Shown here one piece after another: positions 1 through 9,380 of a DNA stretch of 61,937 nt. How positions within the stretch are numbered: the first letter of the stretch is position 1; each line of letters begins with the position of its first letter. Source of the DNA: Aeromonas cavernicola (lineage in GTDB: Bacteria; Pseudomonadota; Gammaproteobacteria; Enterobacterales; Aeromonadaceae); assembly GCF_002795305.1 (NCBI RefSeq), contig NZ_PGGC01000095.1, positions 1 to 61,937 of the forward strand, given 5' to 3'. The position numbers were made by a program, and so were the translations under genes. Under the pieces are notes generated by a model. The model did no database searches, was not told where the DNA came from, and saw only the letters and a program-made list of their open reading frames with translations.

Positions 1-1014
<1,014 letters not shown>

Positions 1015-1113
1015 ATTTAAGCAGCTCGTTGGCAATCCAGCTGCAATCAGGTCTTCACTGTTGACTTAAAAGTTAACTTTTTGAATACCATGTAATTTTT
1101 TGTATGTAACAGA

Positions 1114-1147
1114 GTGTAAACGTTTTCAATTTGTCGTCATGATCACA
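1114..1147 (+). promoter_or_regulatory. mgl control region: GalR/GalS-type operator and candidate CRP site
   Basis: TGTAAACGTTTTCA at 1115-1128 is a near-perfect palindrome centred on CG, the form bound by LacI-family regulators such as GalR and GalS. Directly downstream, 1132-1147 reads TGTCG-N6-TCACA, which matches the CRP consensus TGTGA-N6-TCACA fully in the right half and at 3 of 5 positions in the left. The pair sits about 120-150 bases before mglB, as expected for a catabolite-controlled, galactose-induced mgl operon. Binding is inferred from sequence only. Confidence 0.62.
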
Positions 1148-1268
1148 GTCATCGCGGCAACAAATTGATTACATTAGGCTGGCGCTGATTGCAGGCGATA
1201 GCGACGCGATCTGCCAACACAGCGCCCCCCCTCCCCTACAAAACAGATAGAGAGATCGGAGCATAACA

Positions 1269-2255
1269 ATGAAAAAAATCACCACGATTGCTGCCGTATT
1301 GATGACCATGATGGCAGGTGCCAACGCCCACGCGGAGACCCGCATCGGGGTAACCGTCTACAAATACGACGATAACTTCATGGCGGTGGTACGCAAAGCC
1401 ATCGAGAAAGAAGCGGCGACCAAGCCTGATGTCGAGCTGCTGATGAATGACTCCCAAAACGATCAATCCAAGCAGAATGACCAGATTGACGTACTGCTGG
1501 CCAAAGGGGTTAAAGCACTGGCCATCAACTTGGTTGATCCCGCTGCCGCCCCCGTGGTGATCGACAAAGCGCGCAGCGAAGATATCCCAGTGGTGTTCTA
1601 CAACAAGGAACCCAGTGCTGCCGCACTATCCAGCTACGACAAGGCCTACTACGTGGGCACCGACTCTAAGGAGTCAGGGATCATCCAGGGTCAGCTGATT
1701 GCCAAACACTGGAAAGCCCATCCGGAGTGGGATCTGAACAAGGATGGGGTGATCCAGTTCGTGCTGCTCAAAGGGGAGCCCGGTCACCCAGATGCCGAAG
1801 CGCGCACCTCCTACGTGGTCAAGACCCTGAACGACGGTGGCATCAAGACCGATCAGTTACATATGGACACCGGCATGTGGGACACCGCCATGGCCAAAGA
1901 CAAGATGGATGCTTGGATCTCGGGCCCCAACGCCAACAAGATCGAAGTGGTCATCGCTAACAACGACGGCATGGCAATGGGAGCAGTCGAGTCATTGAAG
2001 GCGCAGGGCAAAACCGCCATTCCGGTGTTTGGCGTCGATGCGCTACCGGAAGCGCTGGCCATGGTCAAGAGCGGTGCCATGGCGGGCACCGTGCTGAACG
2101 ATGCCGCCAACCAGGCCAAAGCCACCTTCGAGCTGACCAACAACCTGGCTGAAGGCAAACCGGCCGGTGAAGGCACCAACTGGAAGATCGACAACAAGGT
2201 AGTACGTGTTGCCTACGTTGGTGTGGATAAAGACAACCTGTCCCAATTCGAGTAA
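1269..2255 (+). CDS. mglB: Galactose/methyl-galactoside periplasmic binding protein
   Basis: The 328-residue product has a Sec signal peptide (MKK, hydrophobic core, cleavage near ANAHA, about residue 22). The mature protein is a type I periplasmic binding fold close to E. coli MglB. It contains the EF-hand-like calcium loop DLNKDGVIQ and the sugar-site block [20 protein letters not shown]. It captures galactose, glucose or methyl-galactoside in the periplasm and delivers it to MglAC; in E. coli it also serves the Trg chemoreceptor. The start is supported by a GGAG Shine-Dalgarno at 1258-1261. It is the first gene of mglBAC and is separated from mglA by a terminator-like hairpin, which would give more binding protein than ATPase and permease. 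Confidence 0.95.
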   Translation: MKKITTIAAVLMTMMAGANAHAETRIGVTVYKYDDNFMAVVRKAIEKEAATKPDVELLMNDSQNDQSKQNDQIDVLLAKGVKALAINLVDPAAAPVVIDKARSEDIPVVFYNKEPSAAALSSYDKAYYVGTDSKESGIIQGQLIAKHWKAHPEWDLNKDGVIQFVLLKGEPGHPDAEARTSYVVKTLNDGGIKTDQLHMDTGMWDTAMAKDKMDAWISGPNANKIEVVIANNDGMAMGAVESLKAQGKTAIPVFGVDALPEALAMVKSGAMAGTVLNDAANQAKATFELTNNLAEGKPAGEGTNWKIDNKVVRVAYVGVDKDNLSQFE

Positions 2256-2268
2256 TTCCCTCCTCCAA

Positions 2269-2296
2269 GGCAAGGGAGATCCCCTTGCCCTTTTTT
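2269..2296 (+). terminator. Intercistronic intrinsic terminator/attenuator between mglB and mglA
   Basis: A perfect 8-bp stem, GGCAAGGG (2269-2276) with CCCTTGCC (2282-2289), has a 5-base loop and is followed by C and six Ts (2291-2296). It begins 14 bases after the mglB stop codon. It has the form of a rho-independent terminator inside an operon and probably allows partial read-through into mglA. Confidence 0.75.
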
Positions 2297-2308
2297 CAAC
2301 CAGATGTG

Positions 2309-3829
2309 ATGGCTGATATGACAACACAGCAACAAGCAGAATGGCTGTTGGAGATGATTGACGTCAGTAAGAGCTTTCCCGGCGTCAAGGCACTCGATAA
2401 TGTCAATTTACGGGTCCGTCCTCATTCTGTGCATGCGTTGATGGGCGAGAACGGCGCGGGAAAATCCACCCTGCTCAAGTGCCTGTTCGGCATTTACGAG
2501 AAGGATCAGGGCAAGATCTTCTTCAAGGGGCAGGAGATCAACTTCAGCTCCTCGAAAGAGGCGCTGGAAAATGGCGTCTCCATGGTGCATCAGGAGCTCA
2601 ACCTGGTGTTGCAGCGTACCGTGATGGACAACATGTGGCTCGGCCGCTACCCCACCAAGGGGTGGTTTATCGACCACGGCAAGATGTATGACGACACCCG
2701 GCGCATCTTCGATGAACTGGATATCGACATCGATCCCAAGGTGAAGGTCGCGACCCTGTCGGTCTCCCAGATGCAAATGATCGAGATCGCCAAGGCGTTC
2801 TCCTACGATGCCAAGATCGTCATCATGGACGAGCCCACCTCCTCCCTGACCGAGAAAGAGGTGAACCACCTCTTCAAGATCATCAACAAGTTGAAGGATA
2901 AGGGGTGCGGCATCGTTTACATCTCCCACAAGATGGAGGAGATCTTCCAACTCTGTGACGAGATCACTATCTTGCGGGATGGCCAGTGGGTAGCAACCCA
3001 GCCGCTCAAGGGCATGACCATGGATCAGATCATCGGGATGATGGTTGGCCGTGAACTGACCCAGCGTTTCCCGGAAAAAACCAACCAGCCGCAAGAGGTG
3101 ATCCTCGAGATCGAACACCTGACGGCGAAGAACCAGCCCTCCATTCGAGATATCAGCTTTAACCTGCACAAGGGGGAGATCCTCGGCATCGCAGGACTGG
3201 TGGGGGCCAAGCGCACCGATATCGTCGAGACCCTGTTCGGTATTCGCGATCGCAGTCAGGGCAGCATCAAACTTCATGGCAAAGAGGTGGCCAACCACAA
3301 CGCCCACGAAGCGATTCGCAACGGCTTTGCGCTGGTGACGGAAGAGCGCCGCTCCACCGGTATCTATTCGCGGCTCGACATCGCCTTCAACTCGCTGATC
3401 GCCAACATGGACAGCTACAAAGGTTCCATGGGGCTGCTCAGCGATAACAAGATGAAGAGTGATACCCAGTGGGTGATCGACGCCATGCGGGTCAAGACAC
3501 CGACCCAGCAGACCCAGATCGGTTCCCTCTCTGGCGGCAACCAGCAGAAGGTGATCATCGGTCGCTGGCTGCTGACCCAACCGGAGATCCTGATGCTCGA
3601 CGAACCCACCCGCGGCATCGACGTAGGGGCCAAGTTTGAGATTTACCAGCTTATTTTGGAGCTAGCGAAAAAGGACAAGGGGATCATCATCATCTCCTCC
3701 GAAATGCCCGAGCTACTTGGCATCACCGACCGGATCATGGTGATGAGCAATGGCCGGGTCGCTGGCATCGTCAATACCAAAGCCACTGACCAGAGCGAGA
3801 TACTGCGTCTGGCATCGCTCTACCTCTAG
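2309..3829 (+). CDS. mglA: Galactose/methyl-galactoside import ATP-binding protein
   Basis: This is a tandem-domain ABC ATPase of the sugar (CUT2) class that energises MglBC. The N-terminal domain has Walker [10 protein letters not shown], signature LSVSQMQM and Walker [11 protein letters not shown]. The C-terminal domain has a degenerate Walker A (GLVGAKRTD), signature LSGGNQQK and Walker [11 protein letters not shown]. This arrangement is typical of MglA, and the sequence is nearly colinear with E. coli MglA to the last residue. The start is uncertain: ATG codons at 2309 and 2318 and a TTG at 2285 are all in frame. The TTG falls inside the terminator stem and is unlikely, and 2309 fits the length of homologues. 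No strong Shine-Dalgarno precedes either ATG, so expression may depend on coupling. Confidence 0.94.
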   Translation: MADMTTQQQAEWLLEMIDVSKSFPGVKALDNVNLRVRPHSVHALMGENGAGKSTLLKCLFGIYEKDQGKIFFKGQEINFSSSKEALENGVSMVHQELNLVLQRTVMDNMWLGRYPTKGWFIDHGKMYDDTRRIFDELDIDIDPKVKVATLSVSQMQMIEIAKAFSYDAKIVIMDEPTSSLTEKEVNHLFKIINKLKDKGCGIVYISHKMEEIFQLCDEITILRDGQWVATQPLKGMTMDQIIGMMVGRELTQRFPEKTNQPQEVILEIEHLTAKNQPSIRDISFNLHKGEILGIAGLVGAKRTDIVETLFGIRDRSQGSIKLHGKEVANHNAHEAIRNGFALVTEERRSTGIYSRLDIAFNSLIANMDSYKGSMGLLSDNKMKSDTQWVIDAMRVKTPTQQTQIGSLSGGNQQKVIIGRWLLTQPEILMLDEPTRGIDVGAKFEIYQLILELAKKDKGIIIISSEMPELLGITDRIMVMSNGRVAGIVNTKATDQSEILRLASLYL

Positions 3830-3844
3830 CGACAGGAAGACATT

Positions 3845-4855
3845 ATGACGTCGGTTAAAAATTTTAATCTGCTGCAAGCGCTCAAGGAAAACGCCATCTA
3901 CTTGGTGTTGCTGGTGCTGCTTATGGTCATCGTGATCCAAGAGCCCTCTTTCCTGAGCCTCACCAACTTCAGCAACATCCTGACCCAGTCCTCGGTGCGG
4001 GTCATCATCGCGCTGGGGGTGGCGGGCATTATTATTACCCAAGGCACCGACCTGTCGGCCGGCCGTCAGGTTGGTCTGGCCGCGCTCATCGCGGCGACCA
4101 TGCTGCAAGCGCTGGATAACGTCAACAAGGTGTTCCCAGATTTAGGGGTAGTACCCATCCCAGTGGTGATCCTGCTGGTGTGCGCCGTAGGCGCGCTGAT
4201 TGGCCTGATCAATGGCTTGATTGTGGCCTACCTAAACGTGACCCCGTTTATCACCACCCTAGGGACCATGATCATCGTCTATGGCATCAACTCCCTCTAT
4301 TTTGACTCGGTGGGGGCTTCGCCGGTGGCCGGGTTTGATCCCCGCTTCTCCAGCTTTGCTCAAGGGTTTATCCGAATAGGAGGATTCAAGCTCTCGTATC
4401 TCACCTTCTATGCAGCCATCGCCAGCGTCTTTGTTTGGGTACTGTGGAACAAGACCCGCTTTGGCAAAAACATCTTTGCCATCGGTGGCAACCCCGAGGC
4501 CGCCAAAGTGTCTGGCGTCAACGTGGCGGTCAATCTGGTGATGATTTATGCGCTGGCAGGGGTGTTCTACGCGTTCGGCGGTATGCTAGAAGCGGGCCGG
4601 ATCGGCAGCGCCACCAACAACCTCGGCTTCATGTACGAGCTGGATGCCATTGCGGCGTGCGTGGTGGGCGGGGTGTCGTTTGCCGGCGGGGTGGGGACAG
4701 TTGCTGGAGTGATCACCGGCGTGCTGATTTTCACCCTGATCAACTATGGTTTGACCTATATCGGGGTCAGCCCTTACTGGCAGTTCATCATCAAGGGCGG
4801 CATCATCATTCTGGCCGTGGCGCTGGACTCCATGAAATACGCCAAGAAAAAGTAG
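3845..4855 (+). CDS. mglC: Galactose/methyl-galactoside ABC transporter permease
   Basis: The 336-residue, highly hydrophobic protein has about ten membrane segments and belongs to the BPD_transp_2 family of CUT2 sugar permeases. The blocks GTDLSAGRQVGL and GGNPEAAKVSGVNV are diagnostic of MglC/RbsC-type permeases, and the order mglB-mglA-mglC confirms the assignment. It forms the inner-membrane channel with two MglA ATPase domains. It starts 15 bases after mglA with an AGGAAG Shine-Dalgarno, consistent with co-transcription. Confidence 0.95.
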   Translation: MTSVKNFNLLQALKENAIYLVLLVLLMVIVIQEPSFLSLTNFSNILTQSSVRVIIALGVAGIIITQGTDLSAGRQVGLAALIAATMLQALDNVNKVFPDLGVVPIPVVILLVCAVGALIGLINGLIVAYLNVTPFITTLGTMIIVYGINSLYFDSVGASPVAGFDPRFSSFAQGFIRIGGFKLSYLTFYAAIASVFVWVLWNKTRFGKNIFAIGGNPEAAKVSGVNVAVNLVMIYALAGVFYAFGGMLEAGRIGSATNNLGFMYELDAIAACVVGGVSFAGGVGTVAGVITGVLIFTLINYGLTYIGVSPYWQFIIKGGIIILAVALDSMKYAKKK

Positions 4856-4871
4856 CCCCTCCCCTACTCTG

Positions 4872-4907
4872 TTGGGCTTTGCCACCCTGATCAGGTGCAA
4901 AGCCCAA
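4872..4907 (+). terminator. Hairpin after mglC (terminator-like, no T-tract)
   Basis: TTGGGCTTTGC at 4872-4882 pairs exactly with GCAAAGCCCAA at 4897-4907, 16 bases after mglC. No T-run follows on either strand, so it is not a canonical intrinsic terminator. It lies between convergent genes and may protect or end the mgl transcript. Confidence 0.45.
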
Positions 4908-4990
4908 GCAGCAAACCAATGGCCCATATACAGCGCAGTGGTAACCTGATGACTGATTTGAAACACAGCACCGAAAAATGCCTACAAAAC

Positions 4991-6025
4991 TCACTTTTTT
5001 AATGTATTGATGATGTCACGAAAAAAATAGATATTCTTCGTGATGACCTCTTCTTGTGAGCAGCCGGTATCTAGATGCGCCATAAAACCATCATGATTAA
5101 ACAGTTCATATTGCGTTCTTAGCTTATTGGTGATGGTTTCAATCGAGCCGATCATCATCGAGTTATTTACATCTAAGCAGTTATATAAAAAATCAATGGT
5201 TACATCACTTCCTCTTAAGTACTTATTCATATTTTTAAAATAGGGATAAAATTCGGTGACCGCTTGCTCGTCTGACTCGGCAGCAAAAAACCAACTCGTC
5301 GTGATTACCTTTGGTCGTTGTAATATATCGCTAGCCACAAAATTTTCACGATAATAGTCAATCATCCTAGCATAGGATGAATTCGGCCCTGCCAATGTCG
5401 TCAACATCATAGGCAAGCCATGCTTGGCCGCCGATAATACACTCTCTGGTGAGCCACCGACTGCATGCCAAATATTTAAACCAGTATCGCAGTAAGGTAA
5501 TACAGGCAAATTATTAATATTGCTTCTATACTTTCCCTGCCATGTAAGCGGCGATTTATTTATACCCGCTGAGTTAATCGCCAGCAATAAGTTTAATTTT
5601 TCTCTAAATATATCGTCGTAAAAAGCCTCATTGACATTAAAAAGCTGATAGCTCCCCAGACGTGAGCCTCGTCCAACGACAGGATTGACCCGCTTAGGAA
5701 ATAACAGTGAAAGTGTTGAAAAATCTTCATATACCCGAACGGGGTCTTGAGTACTAAGCACCGATACTGAGCTAAATAATTTTATCTGAGCTGTTGCCGC
5801 GGCTAAAGCCGCAAGCATCACAGTATGCGCCTGGGTAACAAAGTTTGCTTCATGACTTTCACCAATGGCAAATGCATCAATACCTAATTGTTCACACAAA
5901 ATGCCCATATTAATGATCTGAGCAATTCGGTCTCTATCTGTTAGAACGCGAGCATTGTCTGGATCTGGTATATTGGCGCCTATGGTAGATGCACCAAATA
6001 TGAAATCATTAGGATGTAAACTCAT
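4991..6025 (-). CDS. Luciferase-like (LLM class) flavin-dependent monooxygenase
   Basis: The 344-residue product has the bacterial luciferase-like TIM-barrel pattern: a start like FIFGASTIGANIPDP, the early GIDAFAIGESHEANF block, a middle segment with PVVGRGSRLGSYQLF and the conserved IWHAVGGSPESV. Such enzymes use FMNH2 from a partner reductase and O2 to oxidise small molecules; the substrate cannot be told from sequence. ATG at 6025 is chosen over an in-frame TTG at 6055 because that TTG abuts the T-tract of the preceding terminator. Base composition is more AT-rich than the Aeromonas core. It is the last of four minus-strand genes (pirin, DoxX, NTF2-like, LLM) but is separated from them by a terminator, so it is probably transcribed from its own promoter. 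Confidence 0.82.
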   Translation of the reverse strand: MSLHPNDFIFGASTIGANIPDPDNARVLTDRDRIAQIINMGILCEQLGIDAFAIGESHEANFVTQAHTVMLAALAAATAQIKLFSSVSVLSTQDPVRVYEDFSTLSLLFPKRVNPVVGRGSRLGSYQLFNVNEAFYDDIFREKLNLLLAINSAGINKSPLTWQGKYRSNINNLPVLPYCDTGLNIWHAVGGSPESVLSAAKHGLPMMLTTLAGPNSSYARMIDYYRENFVASDILQRPKVITTSWFFAAESDEQAVTEFYPYFKNMNKYLRGSDVTIDFLYNCLDVNNSMMIGSIETITNKLRTQYELFNHDGFMAHLDTGCSQEEVITKNIYFFRDIINTLKK

Positions 6026-6053
6026 ATTTACGTCACTCACACTTAGTATATTC

Positions 6054-6081
6054 AAAAAAAAGCCGATACTTTCGTATCGGC
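6054..6081 (-). terminator. Intrinsic terminator of the NTF2-like gene
   Basis: The minus strand carries a perfect 8-bp stem GCCGATAC/GTATCGGC (6062-6081, loop of 4 bases) followed by eight Ts (6061 down to 6054). It lies between the stop of the secreted NTF2-like gene and the start of the monooxygenase gene. Confidence 0.88.
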
Positions 6082-6123
6082 AAACACATTGGAAAACATA
6101 ATTAAACGTTAACGTAAAATAAT

Positions 6124-6711
6124 TTACTTCAGTAAACCGATTTGCTTCATGAAGGTATAATCATCATAAAATAACCATTCTTCATCCATGGTTCCTTCAT
6201 CATTCCATCTAGCCACTGTTGCCATTTCAATCTCGAAACGCTTACCTGTAGGTTGAACAACTGTACCATCCCCTAGCGTCATTGGTTTAGTAAAGGTACC
6301 ACGCCAAACCCCGGTTACAGCAGTATATTTGCCTTGCCCAATACGAACATGATGAATTGGATTTTCAGTATCAGGGGCAAATGAAAATATCTTTTTAGAC
6401 CGAGCCAGATGCTCTTCTAGTCCCTTGGTTGTCGTTCCATCAGGATAATGAACAATAATATCCTTGGCATGGCTTCTATGCATTTCATCCCATTTCTGAT
6501 GACTGTATACGTTAAAGTCTAAGTCATCAAAATTATCTAGATTTTTCTCGACCTCTATTCTTTCCTTTTTGAACTGTTCTAAGGTTTTATTTATCCTTTC
6601 TTCCTTAGTTTCTGGCGTCATTGAGGAAAAATCATCAGGCTTATTTTCTGCTGCATAAGTTAACTGCATGGATGTAAAAATTAAAAGTCCAGCAATAGAA
6701 AAACGATTCAT
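6124..6711 (-). CDS. Secreted NTF2/SnoaL-like protein
   Basis: The 195-residue product has a Sec signal peptide (residues 1-20, cleavage near LTYAA), a charged, probably helical linker (about 25-65), and a C-terminal NTF2-like/SnoaL-like cone domain. Visible marks of that domain are the HYPDGTTTKGLEEH and GVWRGTFTKPM segments and the ending FEIEMATVARWNDEGTMDEE, typical of ester-cyclase-like proteins. It is expected in the periplasm; ligand or reaction is unknown. An AGGTAAT Shine-Dalgarno precedes the ATG. It lies downstream of the pirin-DoxX pair in the same direction. AT-rich composition suggests it is not part of the ancestral core. Confidence 0.75.
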   Translation of the reverse strand: MNRFSIAGLLIFTSMQLTYAAENKPDDFSSMTPETKEERINKTLEQFKKERIEVEKNLDNFDDLDFNVYSHQKWDEMHRSHAKDIIVHYPDGTTTKGLEEHLARSKKIFSFAPDTENPIHHVRIGQGKYTAVTGVWRGTFTKPMTLGDGTVVQPTGKRFEIEMATVARWNDEGTMDEEWLFYDDYTFMKQIGLLK

Positions 6712-6822
6712 AATATTACCTACCTGTATGCTGAATCAAACAAGGGATAATCAATATCGACAGCTTTTAAATGACCAAACGGAGAATACAAACGCACTAT
6801 ATGCTAGTTTATTAGTTTTTAC

Positions 6823-6852
6823 ATCCTCCTGCCATAAGTGTAGCAGGAGGAT
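6823..6852. other. Stable hairpin between DoxX and NTF2-like genes
   Basis: TCCTCCTGC (6824-6832) pairs with GCAGGAGGA (6843-6851), plus one flanking A-T pair, around a 10-base loop. No T-run follows in either direction, so it is not an obvious intrinsic terminator. It could act as a 3' stabiliser or processing site for the DoxX message. On the minus strand one arm reads GCAGGAGG, which could also sequester a ribosome-binding-like sequence. Confidence 0.45.
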
Positions 6853-6861
6853 ACACAACAA

Positions 6862-6925
6862 TTAAAAAATTAAAAAATTAAAAAATTAAAAAATTAAAAA
6901 ATTAAAAAATTAAAAAATTAAAAAA
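6862..6925. repeat. Tandem array of eight 8-bp units (TTAAAAAA)
   Basis: Eight uninterrupted copies of TTAAAAAA run from 6862 to 6925. On the minus strand the array reads as eight TTTTTTAA units directly after the TAA stop of the DoxX gene (6926-6928). A perfect short-unit array is prone to slipped-strand length change. The unit is not a multiple of three, but it lies outside coding sequence. It may act as U-rich terminator-like DNA, a bent A-tract spacer or a variable spacer. Confidence 0.93.
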
Positions 6926-7318
6926 TTACCAATTTTTACCTAGCTTACTGTCCATACTAAATGCTCCCGCACCTGCCGCAGCTAAAGCTAAGAAGCCACC
7001 TGCGATAGAGATATTCTTCATAAATGACAGCATCTGCATGTATTCAGTAGGTTGATAATGGAACACCACTGCCGTGATAACGCAAAATCCTGCTAGGAGA
7101 ATAGAGAGGCTTCTCGTAAATAAGCCAAGAACCAAAGCAATACCACCACCTAGCTCCAATAAAATAACCAATGGCAAGACGAAACCCGGCACCCCCATTG
7201 ACTCCATGTAGCCTTGAGTCCCCGCATAGCCACCGATTTTCTGCCCGCCAGTCACAATAAAAATATTACTCAACAACACGCGACCTAGTAATAAGGCCAA
7301 ATCTTTCATCTTATCCAT
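6926..7318 (-). CDS. DoxX family membrane protein (YqjF/YphA-like)
   Basis: The 130-residue protein has four predicted membrane helices (about 5-22, 46-66, 72-92, 100-120) and the DoxX signature: LLGRVLLSNIFIVTGGQKI, GYMESMGVPG and ILLELGGGIALVLG. DoxX proteins are linked to thiol and quinone redox homeostasis and to responses to aromatic electrophiles; in E. coli the relative yqjF is induced by 2,4-dinitrotoluene products through YhaJ. ATG at 7318 is chosen because GAGGATG precedes it at suitable spacing; a longer frame begins at 7366 without support. It follows pirin by 59 bases and is probably in one operon. The stop codon abuts the octamer array. Confidence 0.85.
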   Translation of the reverse strand: MDKMKDLALLLGRVLLSNIFIVTGGQKIGGYAGTQGYMESMGVPGFVLPLVILLELGGGIALVLGLFTRSLSILLAGFCVITAVVFHYQPTEYMQMLSFMKNISIAGGFLALAAAGAGAFSMDSKLGKNW

Positions 7319-7377
7319 ATTAACATCCTCATTATTTACACAATATCGCCCTTGACTATACATCAATATCGGCGACG

Positions 7378-8064
7378 TTAGGGTAGATCAAATAGTAACC
7401 CTTGGCTGGCGCAAGTTGCGACTAGCCGCCAGTTATTTTCATCGCGGCTCAGAATCCCATCACCAGATCGAGCGGTCAGGTTATTGACCATTAACTCCCC
7501 TGAGATTAATTGCAGATAACCGTGCTGACCGGCGAGCTGCCAATCGTAGCTATCACCTGCGGATAACTCTAATCGCCATATACGCACCTGTTGGCGAATA
7601 GTCAGAGAGCCTGCTTCACCATTGGGTGACGCTATGAGTGTTAAGCCTGGTTTAGCCGCTATCTGCTTTTGCTGATAACTAGGCGGCGTACCTACCTCGT
7701 TAGGTTCAATCCAGATTTGCAACAATGAGAGCGGTTCGCTTTGCGATGGGTTGTATTCGCTGTGACGAATACCAGACCCTGCACTCATTAACTGAAATTC
7801 ACCTGCGGGGATCTGCGCAACGTGGCCAAGGCTATCCTTGTGGGCGATGACGCCAGCTAGCACGCACGTCAGGATCTCCATATTGGCGTGGGGATGCGTC
7901 GCAAAACCACCATCAGGGGCAATAAAATCCTGATTGAGCACTCTCAATACGGAGTGTCCCATCCATTTCGGGTCATAATAGTGACCGAAGGAAAAGCTAT
8001 GGCGAGCATCTAGCCAGCCAAAATTTGCATGACCACGCGCTTCAGATTGCCTTAGTTCCATCAT
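7378..8064 (-). CDS. Pirin family protein (YhaK/YhhW-like bicupin)
   Basis: The 228-residue double-cupin protein has the metal site of active pirins: His57 and His59 in THPHANMEIL, and His101 and Glu103 in GIRHSEYN. This site binds Fe(II) or similar metals and supports quercetin 2,3-dioxygenase activity in E. coli YhhW; YhaK is a redox-responsive relative. The N-terminal block WLDARHSFSFGHYYDP is a pirin hallmark. It is first in the minus-strand pirin-DoxX unit and is divergent from a YhaJ-type regulator, which in E. coli controls yhaK and yqjF. A role in sensing or removing quinones and electrophiles is inferred from this context. Confidence 0.88.
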   Translation of the reverse strand: MMELRQSEARGHANFGWLDARHSFSFGHYYDPKWMGHSVLRVLNQDFIAPDGGFATHPHANMEILTCVLAGVIAHKDSLGHVAQIPAGEFQLMSAGSGIRHSEYNPSQSEPLSLLQIWIEPNEVGTPPSYQQKQIAAKPGLTLIASPNGEAGSLTIRQQVRIWRLELSAGDSYDWQLAGQHGYLQLISGELMVNNLTARSGDGILSRDENNWRLVATCASQGLLFDLP

Positions 8065-8289
8065 GTTGTATCCCCCACAGCGTTATTACAGTCGGTTACG
8101 CTCCTTGCATTGTCAGGTTTGGCTGCTACAAGCCATCAACGTTGTTGAGTGCCAACACCTGCTATTTTTAAGAGAACATTCAAATATTATGTTGTTTATT
8201 TGCTTATGTTCACTTGGTTTTCACCGCAAAAATGATCCTGACATCAGAAATTTTATGTCAAAAACGCATTTAACAGCGTATTTTTGCCG

Positions 8290-8304
8290 TTAGTAAAATA
8301 CTAA
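8290..8304. promoter_or_regulatory. Candidate LysR-type binding palindrome in the pirin/yhaJ divergent region
   Basis: TTAGTAAAATACTAA is a perfect 5-bp-arm palindrome with T-N11-A form, as expected for LysR-type regulators. It lies in the 307-bp space (8065-8371) between pirin and the yhaJ-like gene, about 68 bases before the regulator start. Apart from this, the divergent region shows AT-rich promoter-like DNA and no other clear element. Confidence 0.45.
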
Positions 8305-8371
8305 TGTTAACTGACCTCATTTGTTAGCGAGTTTATCTGGCAAACAAATTCAAAAAAATTGAAGGTGGGTA

Positions 8372-9283
8372 ATGGCGAAGGAAGTAAACAAAGACAGAGC
8401 GTTAACCCTAGAGGCCATTCGGGTACTCGATGCCATTGATCGTCGCGGGAGTTTTGCTGCTGCTGCCGATGAGCTGGGTAAGGTGCCCTCTGCGCTTAGT
8501 TATACGGTGCAAAAACTGGAAGATGATCTCGATGCCATGCTGTTTGACCGCAGCGGTCATCGCACTAAGTTTACCCCTGCCGGTCGCATGCTATTAGAGC
8601 GAGGACGCGTGCTACTAGAGGCAGCCGAACACTTGGTAGGGGAAACGCGAGCACTAGCAAGGGGCTGGGAAACCGAAATAACGATTGCTGTGGATGCGCT
8701 TGTCCCGATACAGACCCTTTATCCTTTAGTGGAAAAGTTGGCAACCCAAACCAATACCCGATTGCGATTCCGTGCCGAATCGCTAGCCGGTAGCTGGGAA
8801 TGTTTGGAGGATGGTCGTGCCGACTTGCTCATTTCATCCCTCAATGCGGGGACCGTCTTGACGGGTATTAAACATCACTTGCTCAAAGAGGAGGTCATGT
8901 TGTACGTAGCGCATCCCGATCATCCTTTGCACCAAGAGCCAGAACCACTGGCAGATGAGACGCTGCGTCGTTATCGCGCAATCGCGGTCGCGGATTCAGC
9001 CTTGCGTAAACCGGTATTAACCTATCGGTTACTCGATAAGCAGCCTCGACTGACTGTGAACACCATGGTAGAGAAACGAGATGCGTTACTTGCGGGTATC
9101 GGTGTCGGCACGATGCCGTATAGCTATGTCACAGAGGAGATCAAGAGTGGTCAGTTGAAGGTGATTAGCCCTGAGTATCGCCACCAAGTACAAGTAGTTT
9201 TGGCTTGGCGCCGCGATACCATGGGTAAGGCCAAAAGCTGGCTGGTGCGTGAAATACCTAAGCTCTTTACGGATACGGCGTAA
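8372..9283 (+). CDS. yhaJ: LysR family transcriptional regulator, YhaJ type
   Basis: The 303-residue protein has an N-terminal winged helix-turn-helix (about 12-70, with AIDRRGSFAAAADEL and the RSGHRTKFT block) and a type II periplasmic-binding-like effector domain (about 95-295). It is close to E. coli YhaJ along its whole length, including LLERGRVLLEAAEHL, ALARGWE, PDHPLHQEPEPL and AWRRDTMGKAKSW. E. coli YhaJ responds to products of 2,4-dinitrotoluene and to quinone-like electrophiles and activates yqjF (DoxX) and yhaK (pirin). Here pirin and DoxX lie divergently next to it, so local regulation is very likely. The start has a GAAGGTGG Shine-Dalgarno. Confidence 0.9.
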   Translation: MAKEVNKDRALTLEAIRVLDAIDRRGSFAAAADELGKVPSALSYTVQKLEDDLDAMLFDRSGHRTKFTPAGRMLLERGRVLLEAAEHLVGETRALARGWETEITIAVDALVPIQTLYPLVEKLATQTNTRLRFRAESLAGSWECLEDGRADLLISSLNAGTVLTGIKHHLLKEEVMLYVAHPDHPLHQEPEPLADETLRRYRAIAVADSALRKPVLTYRLLDKQPRLTVNTMVEKRDALLAGIGVGTMPYSYVTEEIKSGQLKVISPEYRHQVQVVLAWRRDTMGKAKSWLVREIPKLFTDTA

Positions 9284-9380
9284 GCCATGCAGAGTGGCTG
9301 CATACTCGATACCATTGCTCATTGTATAAAGAAACGATGAGAACCGAGAGTCAACAAAAACAACTTGGGCTGCACCTAGC

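Noticed and set aside
2285-2308. TTG start for mglA giving 8 extra residues
   Set aside because: The codon lies in the 3' arm of the intercistronic terminator, and the added residues have no counterpart in E. coli MglA.
2408-3580. Long minus-strand open frame (390 codons) inside mglA
   Set aside because: It is an antisense shadow of the mglA codon pattern, with no ribosome-binding site or recognisable domain.
6026-6055. Upstream TTG start for the luciferase-like gene
   Set aside because: The added residues run up to the T-tract of the preceding terminator and an ATG at 6025 matches the usual start of the family.
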